From positions 124,001 through 188,000 of the forward strand of contig JAUJMY010000003.1 in the NCBI GenBank assembly GCA_030446625.1: 64,000 nt of DNA, given 5' to 3'. This DNA is from Gaiellaceae bacterium. GTDB taxonomy: Bacteria > Actinomycetota > Thermoleophilia > Gaiellales > Gaiellaceae. Below the pieces are notes generated by a model. The model saw only the letters and a program-made list of their open reading frames with translations. It did not search any database and was not told where the DNA came from. Positions 48,550-57,660 of this stretch are shown here, in pieces (the first letter of the stretch is position 1; each line of letters begins with the position of its first letter). The translations under genes and the position numbers were made by a program.

Positions 48550-49937
48550 GAACGCGACGCGACGAGGCGGGCGCTCGCGCGTGCGGCCAAGTCCTCGCGC
48601 GCGACGCGGTCGAGCGTGCCCGCGAGCGCTCGCGCGTTCTCCGGCGAGCGGTCGACGAGCACCGGCGCGCCGGGCCGGCAGCGGCGCATGGCGGCGTGAA
48701 GGAAGCGGGTGATCCGCTCGGGATCGGGCCGGTAGCGCAGCAGCGCGGGGACGCCGTGCCGGATCTCGGCGAACGACGCCAGGTCGACCGTGACGCCGAG
48801 ACCCGCGTAGAACGGCTGCCCGAGCGTGAGCACCGGCTTCTCGTAGAGGAGCGCCTCGAGCCCGACCGTCGAGCTGATGACCGCGACCGCGTCCGCGCCG
48901 CGGATCAGCGAGTGCGAGCTCGTCAGCGGATGCACGAGGCGGGTGTTCTCGCGGCTCTGCAGGCGGCGCAGAAGCGAGAGCTTGTTCCGCCCGATCGACA
49001 TCGGGTGCTCCTTGAGGACGAGGTCGTACCCGGCCGGCAGGGCGTCCGCGATCTGCTCCGCGATCGACGCTTGGTCGACGCAGTGGGGGATCACGCGCTT
49101 GATCTTGTAGTCGTCCGTCACGTGCAGCGGGAAGTACACGTACCGCCGATCGGGCGCGGGCCGGGCGTAGAGCGGGCGTGCCGCGACGTGGCGCGCGCGC
49201 TCGCCGATGTGGCCGGCGAGCCAGCGACCCGGCCTGAGGTACTCCTCGTCGCGGTCCTCGCCCAGCCGTGCGCCGGCGTGCTCGAGCCACTGGCCCACGC
49301 GCGCCCTCGTCAGCCCGGTGCTGCGGTGCGCGCGGATAGGCTCGCCGCGGTCGGTGAAGCGACTGCGGAACCGCTCGACGTCGGTCCGCTCCTCCGGGGA
49401 GAGCGCGCGCAGCTCCTCGGGCGCGACGATCGGCGCGTGCATCGTGTCGACGTAGAGGCGCAGCGGGTCGGGGAAGATCGTGTAGAAGAGGAACAGCGTC
49501 GGGATCCCACGGTCGAGCGCGACGAGGTGCGCGGCCGTGCGGACGGTCTCGGAGCCGACCTCCGGTACGACGACCTCGGGCTCGAGCTCGTCGAAGAGGC
49601 GCTCCATCGCGCGTACGTGGCGGATCGTCCGGCGCAGGCACCACTCCTCCGGCTGCCCGGCGCACGGGCGGTCGGTCCGGTAGACGTCCCGGATCGTGGG
49701 CAGGGAGTAGCGGCGCTCGATCCGCTCGGCCTCCGCCCACGGGTCGTCCGGCTCGGAGAGCTCGGCCATCACGTCGCGCAGCGACCTGGCGTCGATCCCG
49801 CGCGCGCGCAGCCGCGTCCGCGACCGCCGCGAGACGGTCACGTGCGCGACCTCGTGGCCGCGGCGAGCGAGCTCCTCCCCGACCGTGCCGTAGAAGTCGC
49901 TCTCGAAGCTCTGGATGGTGACGAAAAGGAAGCGGAT
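48546..49937 (-). CDS. Capsule-synthesis-type glycosyltransferase with apparent ATC start codon
   Basis: This protein (463 residues from the ATC) has a C-terminal Capsule_synth-type (PF05159-like) region: KEHPMSIGRN, HSLIRGADAVAVISS and TVGLEALLYEKPVLTLG. The N terminus needs FLFVTIQSFESDFYG and GEELARRGHEVAHV, a GT-B first strand and loop. No ATG, GTG or TTG in frame precedes this. The ATC at 49937 follows an ideal AAGGAG by 6 bases. The first standard start, GTG 49841, would remove the first strand and helix. So initiation at ATC, or a G-to-C change or error at that base, is likely. Capsule_synth enzymes transfer sugars in capsule export. Confidence 0.78.
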   Translation of the reverse strand: MRFLFVTIQSFESDFYGTVGEELARRGHEVAHVTVSRRSRTRLRARGIDARSLRDVMAELSEPDDPWAEAERIERRYSLPTIRDVYRTDRPCAGQPEEWCLRRTIRHVRAMERLFDELEPEVVVPEVGSETVRTAAHLVALDRGIPTLFLFYTIFPDPLRLYVDTMHAPIVAPEELRALSPEERTDVERFRSRFTDRGEPIRAHRSTGLTRARVGQWLEHAGARLGEDRDEEYLRPGRWLAGHIGERARHVAARPLYARPAPDRRYVYFPLHVTDDYKIKRVIPHCVDQASIAEQIADALPAGYDLVLKEHPMSIGRNKLSLLRRLQSRENTRLVHPLTSSHSLIRGADAVAVISSTVGLEALLYEKPVLTLGQPFYAGLGVTVDLASFAEIRHGVPALLRYRPDPERITRFLHAAMRRCRPGAPVLVDRSPENARALAGTLDRVAREDLAARASARLVASRS

Positions 49938-49943
49938 AGCAGG

Positions 49944-49949
49944 CTCCTT
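49944..49949 (-). promoter_or_regulatory. Strong Shine-Dalgarno (AAGGAG) that places the start at ATC 49937
   Basis: The AAGGAG element reads on the minus strand and ends 6 bases before the ATC. Such strong sites are not the rule in this window. It supports translation starting exactly at the ATC codon rather than at GTG 49841. Confidence 0.7.
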
Positions 49950-49975
49950 GGCGCCGTTAGATTAGACGCGGTCGC

Positions 49976-50752
49976 ATGCGTGCCCGGCGCCCCTACCAAG
50001 CTGCGGCGCTGACCCGCCTTCGCCTGGCCCCCGACACCGACGAGCGCCACGCGCTCGCCGCCCGCCTTGCGGGACGGCCGGAGACGGTGCTCGACGTCGG
50101 CGGGGTGAAGGGGCAACTCGCCGCGCTCCTGCCGCAGAGCCGGGTCACGACCGTGAACGTCGACGAGCCGGCAGACGTCGTCTTCGATGGAGCGACGCTG
50201 CCGTTTCCCGATCGATCCTTCGAGCTCGTCACGAGCCTCGACGTGCTCGAGCACCTCCAGCGCGAAGAGCGCGCGGCGCACCTCCGGGAGCTCGCGCGCG
50301 TCGCCGCCTCGCACATCGTCCTGTGCTGCCCGCTCGGGACGCAGGCGCACGCGCTCGCCGAGGCGGAGCTCGCCGCCTGGCACGCCGCCATCGTCGGCCG
50401 CCGTCATCGTTTCCTCGACGAGCACGTGGTCAACGGCCTGCCGACGGAGGCCGAGCTGCGCGATCTCGTCGCGCCGATCGGCGACTTCTCGTTTCAGTTC
50501 CGCTACCACGGAGACTTCCGCCGGATCCAGGAGGTGTTCCGGCTCGGCGTCGTCGCCAAGGCCCGTCGGCGTCCGCGCGCCCTCGCAGCCTATGCGCGGC
50601 GACGGCTCACGAACCGTCCCGACCTCGTGCTCGACGACGCCGCAGGCCCGTTCACGAACCGCGTCTTCCTGCACGCGAGGCGGCTATCGTCACCGGCCGC
50701 ACGACCATCCGTGACCGAGCATGGCGAACCACGACCAGATGACGAACGCTGA
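49976..50752 (+). CDS. Class I SAM-dependent methyltransferase
   Basis: This 258-residue protein has motif I TVLDVGGVKGQLAALL, VTTVNVDEPADVVF for the ribose-binding acidic loop and ELVTSLDVLEHLQREER, the usual downstream acidic/His region of Methyltransf_11-like enzymes. HRFLDEHVVNGLPTEAEL and a helical C terminus complete it. Start ATG 49976. It is divergent from the capsule-type GT (38 bases from the ATC) and overlaps the next GT2 by 32 bases, so methylation of a sugar in that glycan is the likely job. Target unknown. Confidence 0.82.
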   Translation: MRARRPYQAAALTRLRLAPDTDERHALAARLAGRPETVLDVGGVKGQLAALLPQSRVTTVNVDEPADVVFDGATLPFPDRSFELVTSLDVLEHLQREERAAHLRELARVAASHIVLCCPLGTQAHALAEAELAAWHAAIVGRRHRFLDEHVVNGLPTEAELRDLVAPIGDFSFQFRYHGDFRRIQEVFRLGVVAKARRRPRALAAYARRRLTNRPDLVLDDAAGPFTNRVFLHARRLSSPAARPSVTEHGEPRPDDER

Positions 50753-51668
50753 AGCGCGCGAGGCGCCGCTCGTAAGCGTGATCATCGTCGCGTACCGCTC
50801 GCAGGAGCTCCTGCGAGCATGCCTCACCTCGCTGCGGTCGTTTGCGCCTCGGGCGCCGATGCTCGTCCACGTCGTCGACAACGACTCCGGCGACGGAACG
50901 CCCGAGATGGTCGAGCGCGAGTTTCCCGAGGTCGATGTCCTGCGCGCTGGCGGGAACCTCGGCTTCTCGGCCGCGAACAACCTCGCGATCCGGCGGACGG
51001 CGGGCAAGTACGTGCTCGTCCTGAACCCCGACACGCGCCTCCTGCCCGGCGCGCTCGAGCATCTCGTCCGCCTGATGGAGGAACGGCCGGAGATCGGGAT
51101 GTGCGGCCCGCGGCTCGTGCGCGAGGACGGCAGCCTCGACCACGCCGGCAAGCGCTCCTTTCCGAGCGTTCTCAGCGCTCTCGGGCACTTCACCGGCGTG
51201 GGCCGGCGGGCAGCGGGCGGCAAGCTTGCGGCCTACCGCGCGCCCGCGGTCGAGGGCGGTCGCGTCGATGCCGTCAACGGCGCGTTCATGCTGATCCGCC
51301 GCGCGGCGCTCGACGAGGTCGGCCTCTTCGACGAGGGGTACTGGATGTACATGGAGGACCTCGACCTCTGCTACCGGTTCGCGCGAGCGGGCTGGATCAC
51401 GTGGTACGAGCCCGCAGTCGAGGTCGTCCACGTCAAGGCGGGGACGACAGGCCCGAGCCGGAGCGCGCGGCTCGACTACGCCTTCCACTACGGCATGCAC
51501 CGCTTCTACCGCAAGTGGTACGCGCCCCGGCGGTTCTTCGCGACGAACGCCGTCGTCTACGCGGGCATCTGGGCCAAGTTCGCGCTCTCGGTGACGCGGT
51601 CGTCCGTGCGCCGCGCCCGCGCACGGACGCCGGCGCGGCTGCATCCGGCCGCTGTAAGACGTTCGTAA
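50721..51668 (+). CDS. GT2 glycosyltransferase (WbbL/rhamnosyltransferase-like)
   Basis: This 315-residue GT-A enzyme has SVIIVAYRSQELLRACL, VVDNDSGDGTPEM, GNLGFSAANNLAIRRT, LVLNPDTRLLPGA at the DxD site and GYWMYMEDLDLCYRFARAG with the conserved ED pair. It fits dTDP-rhamnose or related 6-deoxy-sugar transferases. The C-terminal helix region (YAGIWAKFALSV) may touch the membrane. Start ATG 50721, with alternatives at later Met residues (MTNAEAREAP). It overlaps the methyltransferase gene and precedes a secreted hydrolase gene. Confidence 0.9.
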   Translation: MANHDQMTNAEAREAPLVSVIIVAYRSQELLRACLTSLRSFAPRAPMLVHVVDNDSGDGTPEMVEREFPEVDVLRAGGNLGFSAANNLAIRRTAGKYVLVLNPDTRLLPGALEHLVRLMEERPEIGMCGPRLVREDGSLDHAGKRSFPSVLSALGHFTGVGRRAAGGKLAAYRAPAVEGGRVDAVNGAFMLIRRAALDEVGLFDEGYWMYMEDLDLCYRFARAGWITWYEPAVEVVHVKAGTTGPSRSARLDYAFHYGMHRFYRKWYAPRRFFATNAVVYAGIWAKFALSVTRSSVRRARARTPARLHPAAVRRS

Positions 51669-51701
51669 AATCGCGCCCGACTCCGGGCGGCCGTATCTAT
51701 C

Positions 51702-53180
51702 GTGGTGATCGTGCGAGGGGTCGCCGCAGCAGTGCTCGTCGTCGTGCTCGCGTCGTTCGCGGCGACGGCGCGCGCCGCCGGTCCGCTCGACACCGCGATC
51801 TTCGATCCCGAGACGTTCGCGGGTCCCGAAGCGTCGACGGCGTTCGCGCGCACGCGCGCGGCCGGCGCGACGTCCGTCCGCCTCGCCCTCAACTGGATCG
51901 ACGTCGCGCCGGGCGGGTCGCAGCGGCCGGCCGCGTTCGACGCGGCCGATCCGTCGGAGCCGCGGTACCGCTGGGCAGCCTTCGACCAGCAGGTGAGGCT
52001 CGCGGTTGCGAACCGGCTGACGCCGATCGTGAGCATCCAGTTCAGCCCTGTATGGGCGCAGGGACCGGGGGAAGGCCCGGACGGGGTCGTCGCGCCGAGG
52101 CCGGCGGAGTTCGGCCTCTTCGCGAAGGCGGCCGCGCGCCGGTACGGCGGCGGCTTCGGCGGTCTGCCGCGCGTCCGTTACTGGCAGGCGTGGAACGAGC
52201 CGAACATCGGGCTCTACTTCCTCCCGCAGTTCGTGAACGGGGAACCCGCCTCGCCGCGCATCTACCGCGAGATGGTGAACGAATTCGCGGCATCCGTGAA
52301 GTCCGTCCACAGCGACAACGTCGTCGTGGCGGGCAACACCGCACCCTTTCGGGACCTCCACCCGTCTGTCCTGCGAGTCCATAATCGCTGGGGGCCGTTG
52401 ACGTTCATGCGGGAGCTCCTGTGCCTCTCGCAGGCGCTTCAACGAACGTGCAACGCGAAGGTTGCGTTCGATGTCTGGGCGCACCACCCGTACACCTCTG
52501 GCGGGCCGCAGCACACGGCCGTCCTTCCCGACGACGTGTCCCTCGGCGACCTGCCCGAGATGCGACGCGTCCTCTCGGCCGGCGTCAGGACGGGCGCGGT
52601 CGTCTCACGTGCGCCTGTCCGGTTCTGGGTCACGGAGTTCAGCTGGGACTCGAACCCGCCCGACACGTGCGGCGTCCCGACGGCGCTCCTCACGCGGTGG
52701 GTGGCGGAGGCGCTGTACCGGATGTGGACAAACGGCGTCAGCCTCGTGACGTGGTTCTTGCTCCGCGACGAGCCGCTGACGAAGAGCTTCTACCAGTCCG
52801 GCCTGTACTACCGGGGGGAGGCGACCGCCGCGGACCGGCCGAAGCCGGCGCTCCGCGCATTCCGCTTTCCGTTCGTCGGCCTCCGCGACCGCGGGCGCGT
52901 CCTCGTCTGGGGTCGGACGCCCGTCCGCCGGCCGGGCCGCGTGCTCGTCGAGCAGTCGTTCAGGGGCGGCTGGAAGAAGCTCGGCGTGCTCCGAGCCGAC
53001 GCCAACGGGATCTTCCAGCAGCGGTTCCGGAGCGCGCCGGTCGGCTCCGTTCGCGCTCGACTCGTCACGACGGGCGAGCGCGCGGTGCCCTTCTCGCTCG
53101 CCTTCGTCCCAGATCGCTTCTTCAATCCGTTCGGCCATACGGTGATCTTCGAGCACCCCGAGCAGAAGGCGAACTGCTGA
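51702..53180 (+). CDS. Secreted clan GH-A-like glycoside hydrolase
   Basis: This 492-residue protein has a signal peptide (about 1-25, core AAAVLVVVLASFAATARA), then a TIM-barrel-like region (30-365) with TSVRLALNWIDVAPG and RVRYWQAWNEPN, whose Glu after Asn is the usual acid/base of clan GH-A, and FWVTEFSWDSNPP, whose Glu is the likely nucleophile. C264-type and C335-type Cys are present in loops. The C-terminal part (about 395-475) is a beta domain (GRVLVWGRTPVRRPG). Start GTG 51702. It would act outside the membrane, possibly trimming or remodelling the glycan. It overlaps the convergent GT gene by 59 bases. Exact GH family unknown. Confidence 0.75.
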   Translation: MVIVRGVAAAVLVVVLASFAATARAAGPLDTAIFDPETFAGPEASTAFARTRAAGATSVRLALNWIDVAPGGSQRPAAFDAADPSEPRYRWAAFDQQVRLAVANRLTPIVSIQFSPVWAQGPGEGPDGVVAPRPAEFGLFAKAAARRYGGGFGGLPRVRYWQAWNEPNIGLYFLPQFVNGEPASPRIYREMVNEFAASVKSVHSDNVVVAGNTAPFRDLHPSVLRVHNRWGPLTFMRELLCLSQALQRTCNAKVAFDVWAHHPYTSGGPQHTAVLPDDVSLGDLPEMRRVLSAGVRTGAVVSRAPVRFWVTEFSWDSNPPDTCGVPTALLTRWVAEALYRMWTNGVSLVTWFLLRDEPLTKSFYQSGLYYRGEATAADRPKPALRAFRFPFVGLRDRGRVLVWGRTPVRRPGRVLVEQSFRGGWKKLGVLRADANGIFQQRFRSAPVGSVRARLVTTGERAVPFSLAFVPDRFFNPFGHTVIFEHPEQKANC

Positions 53181-55560
53181 GGATGCGAGCGGCCGCGCGG
53201 AGCGGTCGACGAACGGCGGCGGCGAGCACCTGGCGCGCGAGGTGCAGCGCGGGACTCGGCGCCGGCGGTGGTGGTGCGTGCGACGGCACCGCCTCGGGGC
53301 GCGGCGACTGGCGCAGCCGCCGTAGCCGTGGCCGCCGCACGAGGCGGTCGAGCGCGTCGATGGCATGCGTCCATGCGAGCCGCTCGCGCGCGAGCCGCTG
53401 AGCGTTCCGGCTCTTCGCCGCGACGAGTTCCGGTTGCTCGAGGATGTCGCAGACGACGGACCGGAGCGCGCGCGCATCGAGCGGGTCGAGCGTCCAGCCC
53501 GCGTCGTAGTCGCGGATATAGCCGGAGAGCTCGGAGTAGTCGTCGTAGATCACGGGCAGCCCCGACCACAGGAAGACCGCGGCGCGCATCGGCACGGCGA
53601 GCTCGCGCGCGGCGCTGCGCGCCACGAGCTCGATCGCAACGTGCGCGCGCGACAAGAGCGAGCTGACGTCGTCCTCGCCGGCGCGAGCCGTGGTGACGCG
53701 CGCGCTGTGCGCGACGTCTTCGGGGAGCCGTACGTGCTGCGCGCCGGCGGGCCGCGCATCGTCCCCGTCGATGACGTGCAGGCGGCCCATCCCGCGCGCC
53801 TCCAGCTCGTGGACGAGGACTCGCAGCGACTGGCCCGAGTCCCGCCACGGAAGAAACGTGCCGTTTGCGACGAAGCTGATCTCGCCGCGCGGGTCGTGCG
53901 CGGGCAGCTCCGGGTCGAGGCAGGCAGGTACGACGCCGGTGAGGTCGCGGCGCTCGTCATCCGTCCAGCCGGCGTCGCGCAGCCAGCGCTGGAAGTGCTC
54001 GTGCTGCCGGTTGCCCACGCACGTGAAGGCGTCGGCTTCTCGCAGCGCCCGCAGCCTTTCCGCCGGGCTCTCGCCCGGCGTCGTCAGCCCGTGAAAGTCC
54101 CGGTCGAGGACGTTGGGACCCGGCTCGTCCAGGATCAACGGGACGCGGATACGCGGGTGTTGCGCGAGGTGGTCGCTGAGCGCCGACCCGCACAAGACGA
54201 CGACGTCGGGCGCGACGCTCGCGATCGTCTCGCCGATCCGGTGGTGCTGCCATGCGGTTCCGAGCGAGTCCGCAGGCACCCGGTCCTCGAGCCCGTTGAG
54301 GGAGCGCCGCGGCATCGAGAAGACGACGTCGTGGCCGCGCGCGCGCAGGCCCTGGCCGAGGCCCCACGCGCGCAGCCCAGCGTCCCCGGTTCGGGCGCCG
54401 GCGGACGGCAGGCGGTCGGCGCTGACGACGAGGACGCGTTTCGGAACGGCCGCGAACAGCTCGTGAACGCCAAGCGCCTCGCCGGCAGCGTAAGCCGTCT
54501 CCGGCCACGTCCACGGGACGGGCGGGTGGTATGGGCGCATGAGCGCGACGATCTCGGCGTCCGGGCGCCTCCGCCGCTCCTGAACGGCGCGCCTCTTCGC
54601 CATCGTCTTCGAGAGGTTCCGGGCGAACTCGTGCAGCGCGACGAGGCTGGCGGCGTTGCAGCGGTCGATGCGGACGGGCGTCGCGTCTCCGCGCGCGTCG
54701 CTCGTGAGAGCGAACGACCGTAAGTCGAGGCTGCCGCCGTCGGCGGCGCACTCCGCGACACCGGCGCCGAGTGCGAGCAGCGCGGCCGGAAGCGCGGCCA
54801 CGAGCGCCTCGTCGCCGTAGTTCTTGACGATCGTGTCGAGTGCGTTGCGGCGCAGCAGTACCTCGTAGCGGTGCTCGGGTAGGCGGTCGAGCGTTCCGTG
54901 GTGGCGGTGGCGCACACGCGCGCGCGGCGCGTAGACGACGCGGTGGCCGAGCACCCAGAGACGCCACCCGAGGTCGACGTCCTCGAACAGGAGGAAGTAG
55001 TCCTCGTCGAATCCTCCTCCCGCGAGGAACGCGTCACGTTCGATGATCATCGCGCCACCGCAGGCGAACAGGATCGGACGCGGCACGTCGAACTCGGACG
55101 CCGCCGCCGGCGCGCCCATGCCGAGCTGTGCCGCGTGGCCTGCGAAGTTCACCGTGCTGCCGCCGAAGTCGATCCGCTCGCCGCTCCAGTCGAGGATCTT
55201 CGCGCCGGCGCACACCACGTCGGGCTCCGCGGTGACGGCGGAGACGAGCTCCGTGACGAACGGCGGCTCGACGGCCGTGTCGTTGTTGAGGAAGACGATG
55301 TAGTCCGCCGTCGCGGCCTCGGCGCCGCGATTGTTCCCTGCTGCGAACCCGACGTTGGCGCCGAGCCGGACCACGCGAACCTCTGGAAAGGCCTCCTCGA
55401 CATGCTCCGGCGAGCCGTCCGTCGAGCCGTTGTCGACGAGCATCACCTCGAGCGAGTCGCGCGGGTACGTCAGCTCGCGCAGCGACGCGAAGCACTCGTC
55501 GACGTGCTCCAGGCCGTCGTAGTTGAGGACGACCACGGAGACGCGCGGCGTGCTAGCCAC
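53122..55560 (-). CDS. Fused GT2-GT4-like bifunctional glycosyltransferase
   Basis: This 812-residue protein joins two transferase-like parts. Residues 5-275 are GT2: SVVVLNYDGLEHVDECF, LVDNGSTDGSPEHV, VFLNNDTAVEPPFV and FLLFEDVDLGWRLW. Residues about 375-720 are GT-B/GT4-like: VLVVSADRLPSAGARTGDAG, SFVANGTFLPWRDSG, SLLSRAHVAIELVARSA and GLPVIYDDYSELSGYI. A basic, Pro-rich tail (730-812) follows. Such fusions build two linkages in succession. Start GTG 55560. Its last 59 bases overlap the glycoside hydrolase gene on the other strand. Upstream lies the decayed insertion sequence. Confidence 0.85.
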   Translation of the reverse strand: MASTPRVSVVVLNYDGLEHVDECFASLRELTYPRDSLEVMLVDNGSTDGSPEHVEEAFPEVRVVRLGANVGFAAGNNRGAEAATADYIVFLNNDTAVEPPFVTELVSAVTAEPDVVCAGAKILDWSGERIDFGGSTVNFAGHAAQLGMGAPAAASEFDVPRPILFACGGAMIIERDAFLAGGGFDEDYFLLFEDVDLGWRLWVLGHRVVYAPRARVRHRHHGTLDRLPEHRYEVLLRRNALDTIVKNYGDEALVAALPAALLALGAGVAECAADGGSLDLRSFALTSDARGDATPVRIDRCNAASLVALHEFARNLSKTMAKRRAVQERRRRPDAEIVALMRPYHPPVPWTWPETAYAAGEALGVHELFAAVPKRVLVVSADRLPSAGARTGDAGLRAWGLGQGLRARGHDVVFSMPRRSLNGLEDRVPADSLGTAWQHHRIGETIASVAPDVVVLCGSALSDHLAQHPRIRVPLILDEPGPNVLDRDFHGLTTPGESPAERLRALREADAFTCVGNRQHEHFQRWLRDAGWTDDERRDLTGVVPACLDPELPAHDPRGEISFVANGTFLPWRDSGQSLRVLVHELEARGMGRLHVIDGDDARPAGAQHVRLPEDVAHSARVTTARAGEDDVSSLLSRAHVAIELVARSAARELAVPMRAAVFLWSGLPVIYDDYSELSGYIRDYDAGWTLDPLDARALRSVVCDILEQPELVAAKSRNAQRLARERLAWTHAIDALDRLVRRPRLRRLRQSPRPEAVPSHAPPPPAPSPALHLARQVLAAAVRRPLRAAARILSSSPSARGARRSPYGRTD

Positions 55561-55599
55561 TGCCGTCTCGCGCGCTTGACGCGAAGCCCGGCTCCGGGT

Positions 55600-56817
55600 C
55601 CGGCGGGTCGCCTACGAGCGGGCGCAGAAGCACCGCGGCTGCCGAGGAGGTGGAGGTCGGTCGAAGTAGCGGATCGGGTTTGTCTGCTCGGTGAGTCGCT
55701 CGCGTCGAACTCGGGGGACGCGTGCCCGAGAGGCGCACGTGCTAATCGTTCCGACGCGGTCACGCCACGGCTCTTCGCAGGTCTCGGCGCCAGAGCGCGG
55801 CGCTAGCCTTGCCTGGCTGTGCGGTCGCCGGTGGTTGTAGTGCTCGAGCCAGTGTGGCAGTGCTGTGGCGCGTTCGCGGTGGGTGGGGTAGATGAGGCCG
55901 TAGGCCCATTCGCGCGCCATCGTCTGGTGGAAGCGCTCGACCTTGCCGTTGGTGCGCGGTCGGTAGGGCTGTGTGGTGAGGTGGCGGATGCCGCGCGCGT
56001 TGAGCAGCTCGCGCAGTGAGCGGTTGCGCACGTAGGCGAAGGCGTTGTCGGTCATCAACCGCTTCGCGCCGACGCCGTGGCGCTCAAGTGCGCGAGCGCG
56101 CGCTCGACGAAGGCGGTGACGGTTGCTGCGCGATCGTTGTCGTGGAGCTCGACGTAGGCCAGCCGTGAGTGGTCGTCGACGATCGCGTGCGCGTAATCGA
56201 AGCCGACGCGGGTCTCGGGTCGCATCCAGTGGCGTCCGGCCTGGGAGCGCTCGCCGGTGAGGGCCCAGCCGGGACGCGCGAACCGCGCGTAGCGGCTGAC
56301 GTCCATGTGCAGCAGGTCGCCGGGACACGGCCACTCGTAGCTGTTCGCGGGCTCCTTCGCCGTCACCCGGCGGCGCGCGAGGCCTGCCCGGTTGAGCACC
56401 TTCCACACAGTCGAGTGCGCGAAGCCGGTCGCGCCGGCGACCAGCCGCGGCCCCCAGCCGGTCTTGCGGCGGCAGTCGCAGATCCGCTCCTGCAGCTCGG
56501 GCGCGAGCAGCCGCGGCGAGCGGCGCGGCCTGCTCGAGCGGTCGAGCAACGAGCTTGCCTGGTGGCCGCCCTCGAGCCAGCGATGCCACCAGCGATGAGC
56601 GGTCGCCGCCGAGACGCTGAAGGCGGCCGCGGCCGCCTTCAGCGTTAAGACCATCCTCGATCGCGCGGACCAGCGCGAGCCGGCCAGCCAGTCCGAGCTT
56701 GGCGTTAGCGTGCAGGTACATCCGCGCCCTCCTTTGAGCGTGAGTCCGGGAAGACCCACAGCCTCGAAGGAGGGCCGGACGTTTCTCTCAGCCGTTCACA
56801 ACCTCTGTAGGCGGGAC
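55600..56817 (-). mobile_element. IS481-type insertion sequence remnant
   Basis: The right end is suggested by TGTCCCGCCTACAGAGG read inward from 56817 on the minus strand; TGT ends are usual for this family. I could not find a convincing matching inverted repeat at the left end, nor a target-site duplication, so the left boundary is approximate. The element is flanked on the right by an apparently duplicated 345-bp segment. Confidence 0.6.
55612..56721 (-). pseudogene. IS481-family transposase, frameshifted
   Basis: The remains read in three frames. HANAKLGLAGRLALVRAIEDG opens it from ATG 56721 in one frame. A single-base shift near 56645 moves to KAAAAAFSVSAATAHRWWH, the helix-turn-helix, and LLDRSSRPRRSPRLL, RKTGWGPRLVAG and HMDVSRYARF, which hold the first Asp of the DDE core. 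A second shift near 56095 leads to MTDNAFAYVRNRSLRELL and YRPRTNGKVERFHQTMAREW, with the second Asp and the final Glu. This order matches IS481 transposases. The C-terminal part after HYNHRRPHS is also doubtful. The protein cannot be made as it stands without two frameshifts. Confidence 0.85.
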
Positions 56818-56856
56818 AGCTAGGGCCGGCGGGCGCGGCGAGCTACCGCTGCCGCT

Positions 56857-57201
56857 CTCGCTCTCGCCGGAGCTCCGCGCCGACGCCGCCGTCGCCGCGG
56901 CTCGCCGCTCGCTCGGCTGCGGAGCCTCCGCCGGGTGCTCGCCGCGGTCTCGGAGCGGCTGACGCTCTCGCGCTTCCTCGAGAACGTCCGGGTCGCGGTC
57001 GAGCTGCCGCGCTTCCGCCTCCCGGGGACCCCGTCGCGGCCGAGCGTCAGCTGTGCGTCGCAGGCGCCCGATGACGCGTGCGTCTACCGCGCCGCGGCCA
57101 GGGGCGCGCGGCGGGCGAAGATCCTGATCGGCTCCTCGGCGAACTCGAGCCGCACGGTCGCCACCTCCTTCAGCCGCTCCCGCTCGATGATCGGTTGCAG
57201 A
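56857..57201. repeat. 345-bp direct repeat, copy 1
   Basis: This segment appears identical to 58870-59214 at an offset of 2013 bases, by eye and without a single difference that I found. It includes the 3' end of the pseudogene described at 58500 (+) and the last 35 codons of the GT39-like gene (-). Here both are cut off, so copy 1 is a truncated fragment. Confidence 0.88.
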
Positions 57202-57660
57202 GGCACCCGAAAAGAGCGAGCGGCGGGTCTAGACCGCCGCGCGCCGCCGGCAAGCGCTTCCAGGTAGATCGCCTCGCTCGCCCAGATTGTGCGTGAACGC
57301 CGCGACGCTGCCGCTGTGTACCGTCGCTCCCGCCTCGCCCAGCTGCTGTGCGCCGCGCGCCTCGAGCGGCTCGCGACGTCCGAGGCGTACGGCGCGCCGC
57401 AGTCGCGGTCGCTCCAGAGCGCGAAGCGCTCGAATTCGCCTGAGGCCGCCCCGGGGCCGGTGTCGGCGTAGCGCTCCTGCTCGTGCTCGTCGCGATCCTG
57501 TTAGCGCGATGATCGCCGTCGCGGCTCGCGCGCGTCGCCGCGGCGTTCTCCGGGCACCTAGCAAGGGAGTGAGCAGCGGCCGGGCGGCAGCCGCGCGGCA
57601 CGCCGAAGCTTTCCTGCCGGCGCCGCAGCGACGCGGCACGCACTACAGTACGCAGGTCGA
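57202..57660. other. 459-base region with no intact gene
   Basis: No reading frame here has a good start plus a recognisable protein. On the minus strand short coding-like pieces occur in different frames (FERFALWSDRDCGAPYAS and LGEAGATVHSGSVAAF), which suggest a decayed gene. Together with 56818-56856 this forms a non-coding gap beside the insertion-sequence remnant. Confidence 0.5.

Noticed and set aside
55561-55760. Left inverted repeat of the IS481 remnant
   Set aside because: I compared this stretch with the right end (TGTCCCGCCTACAGAGG) and found only weak partial matches, not enough to set a boundary.
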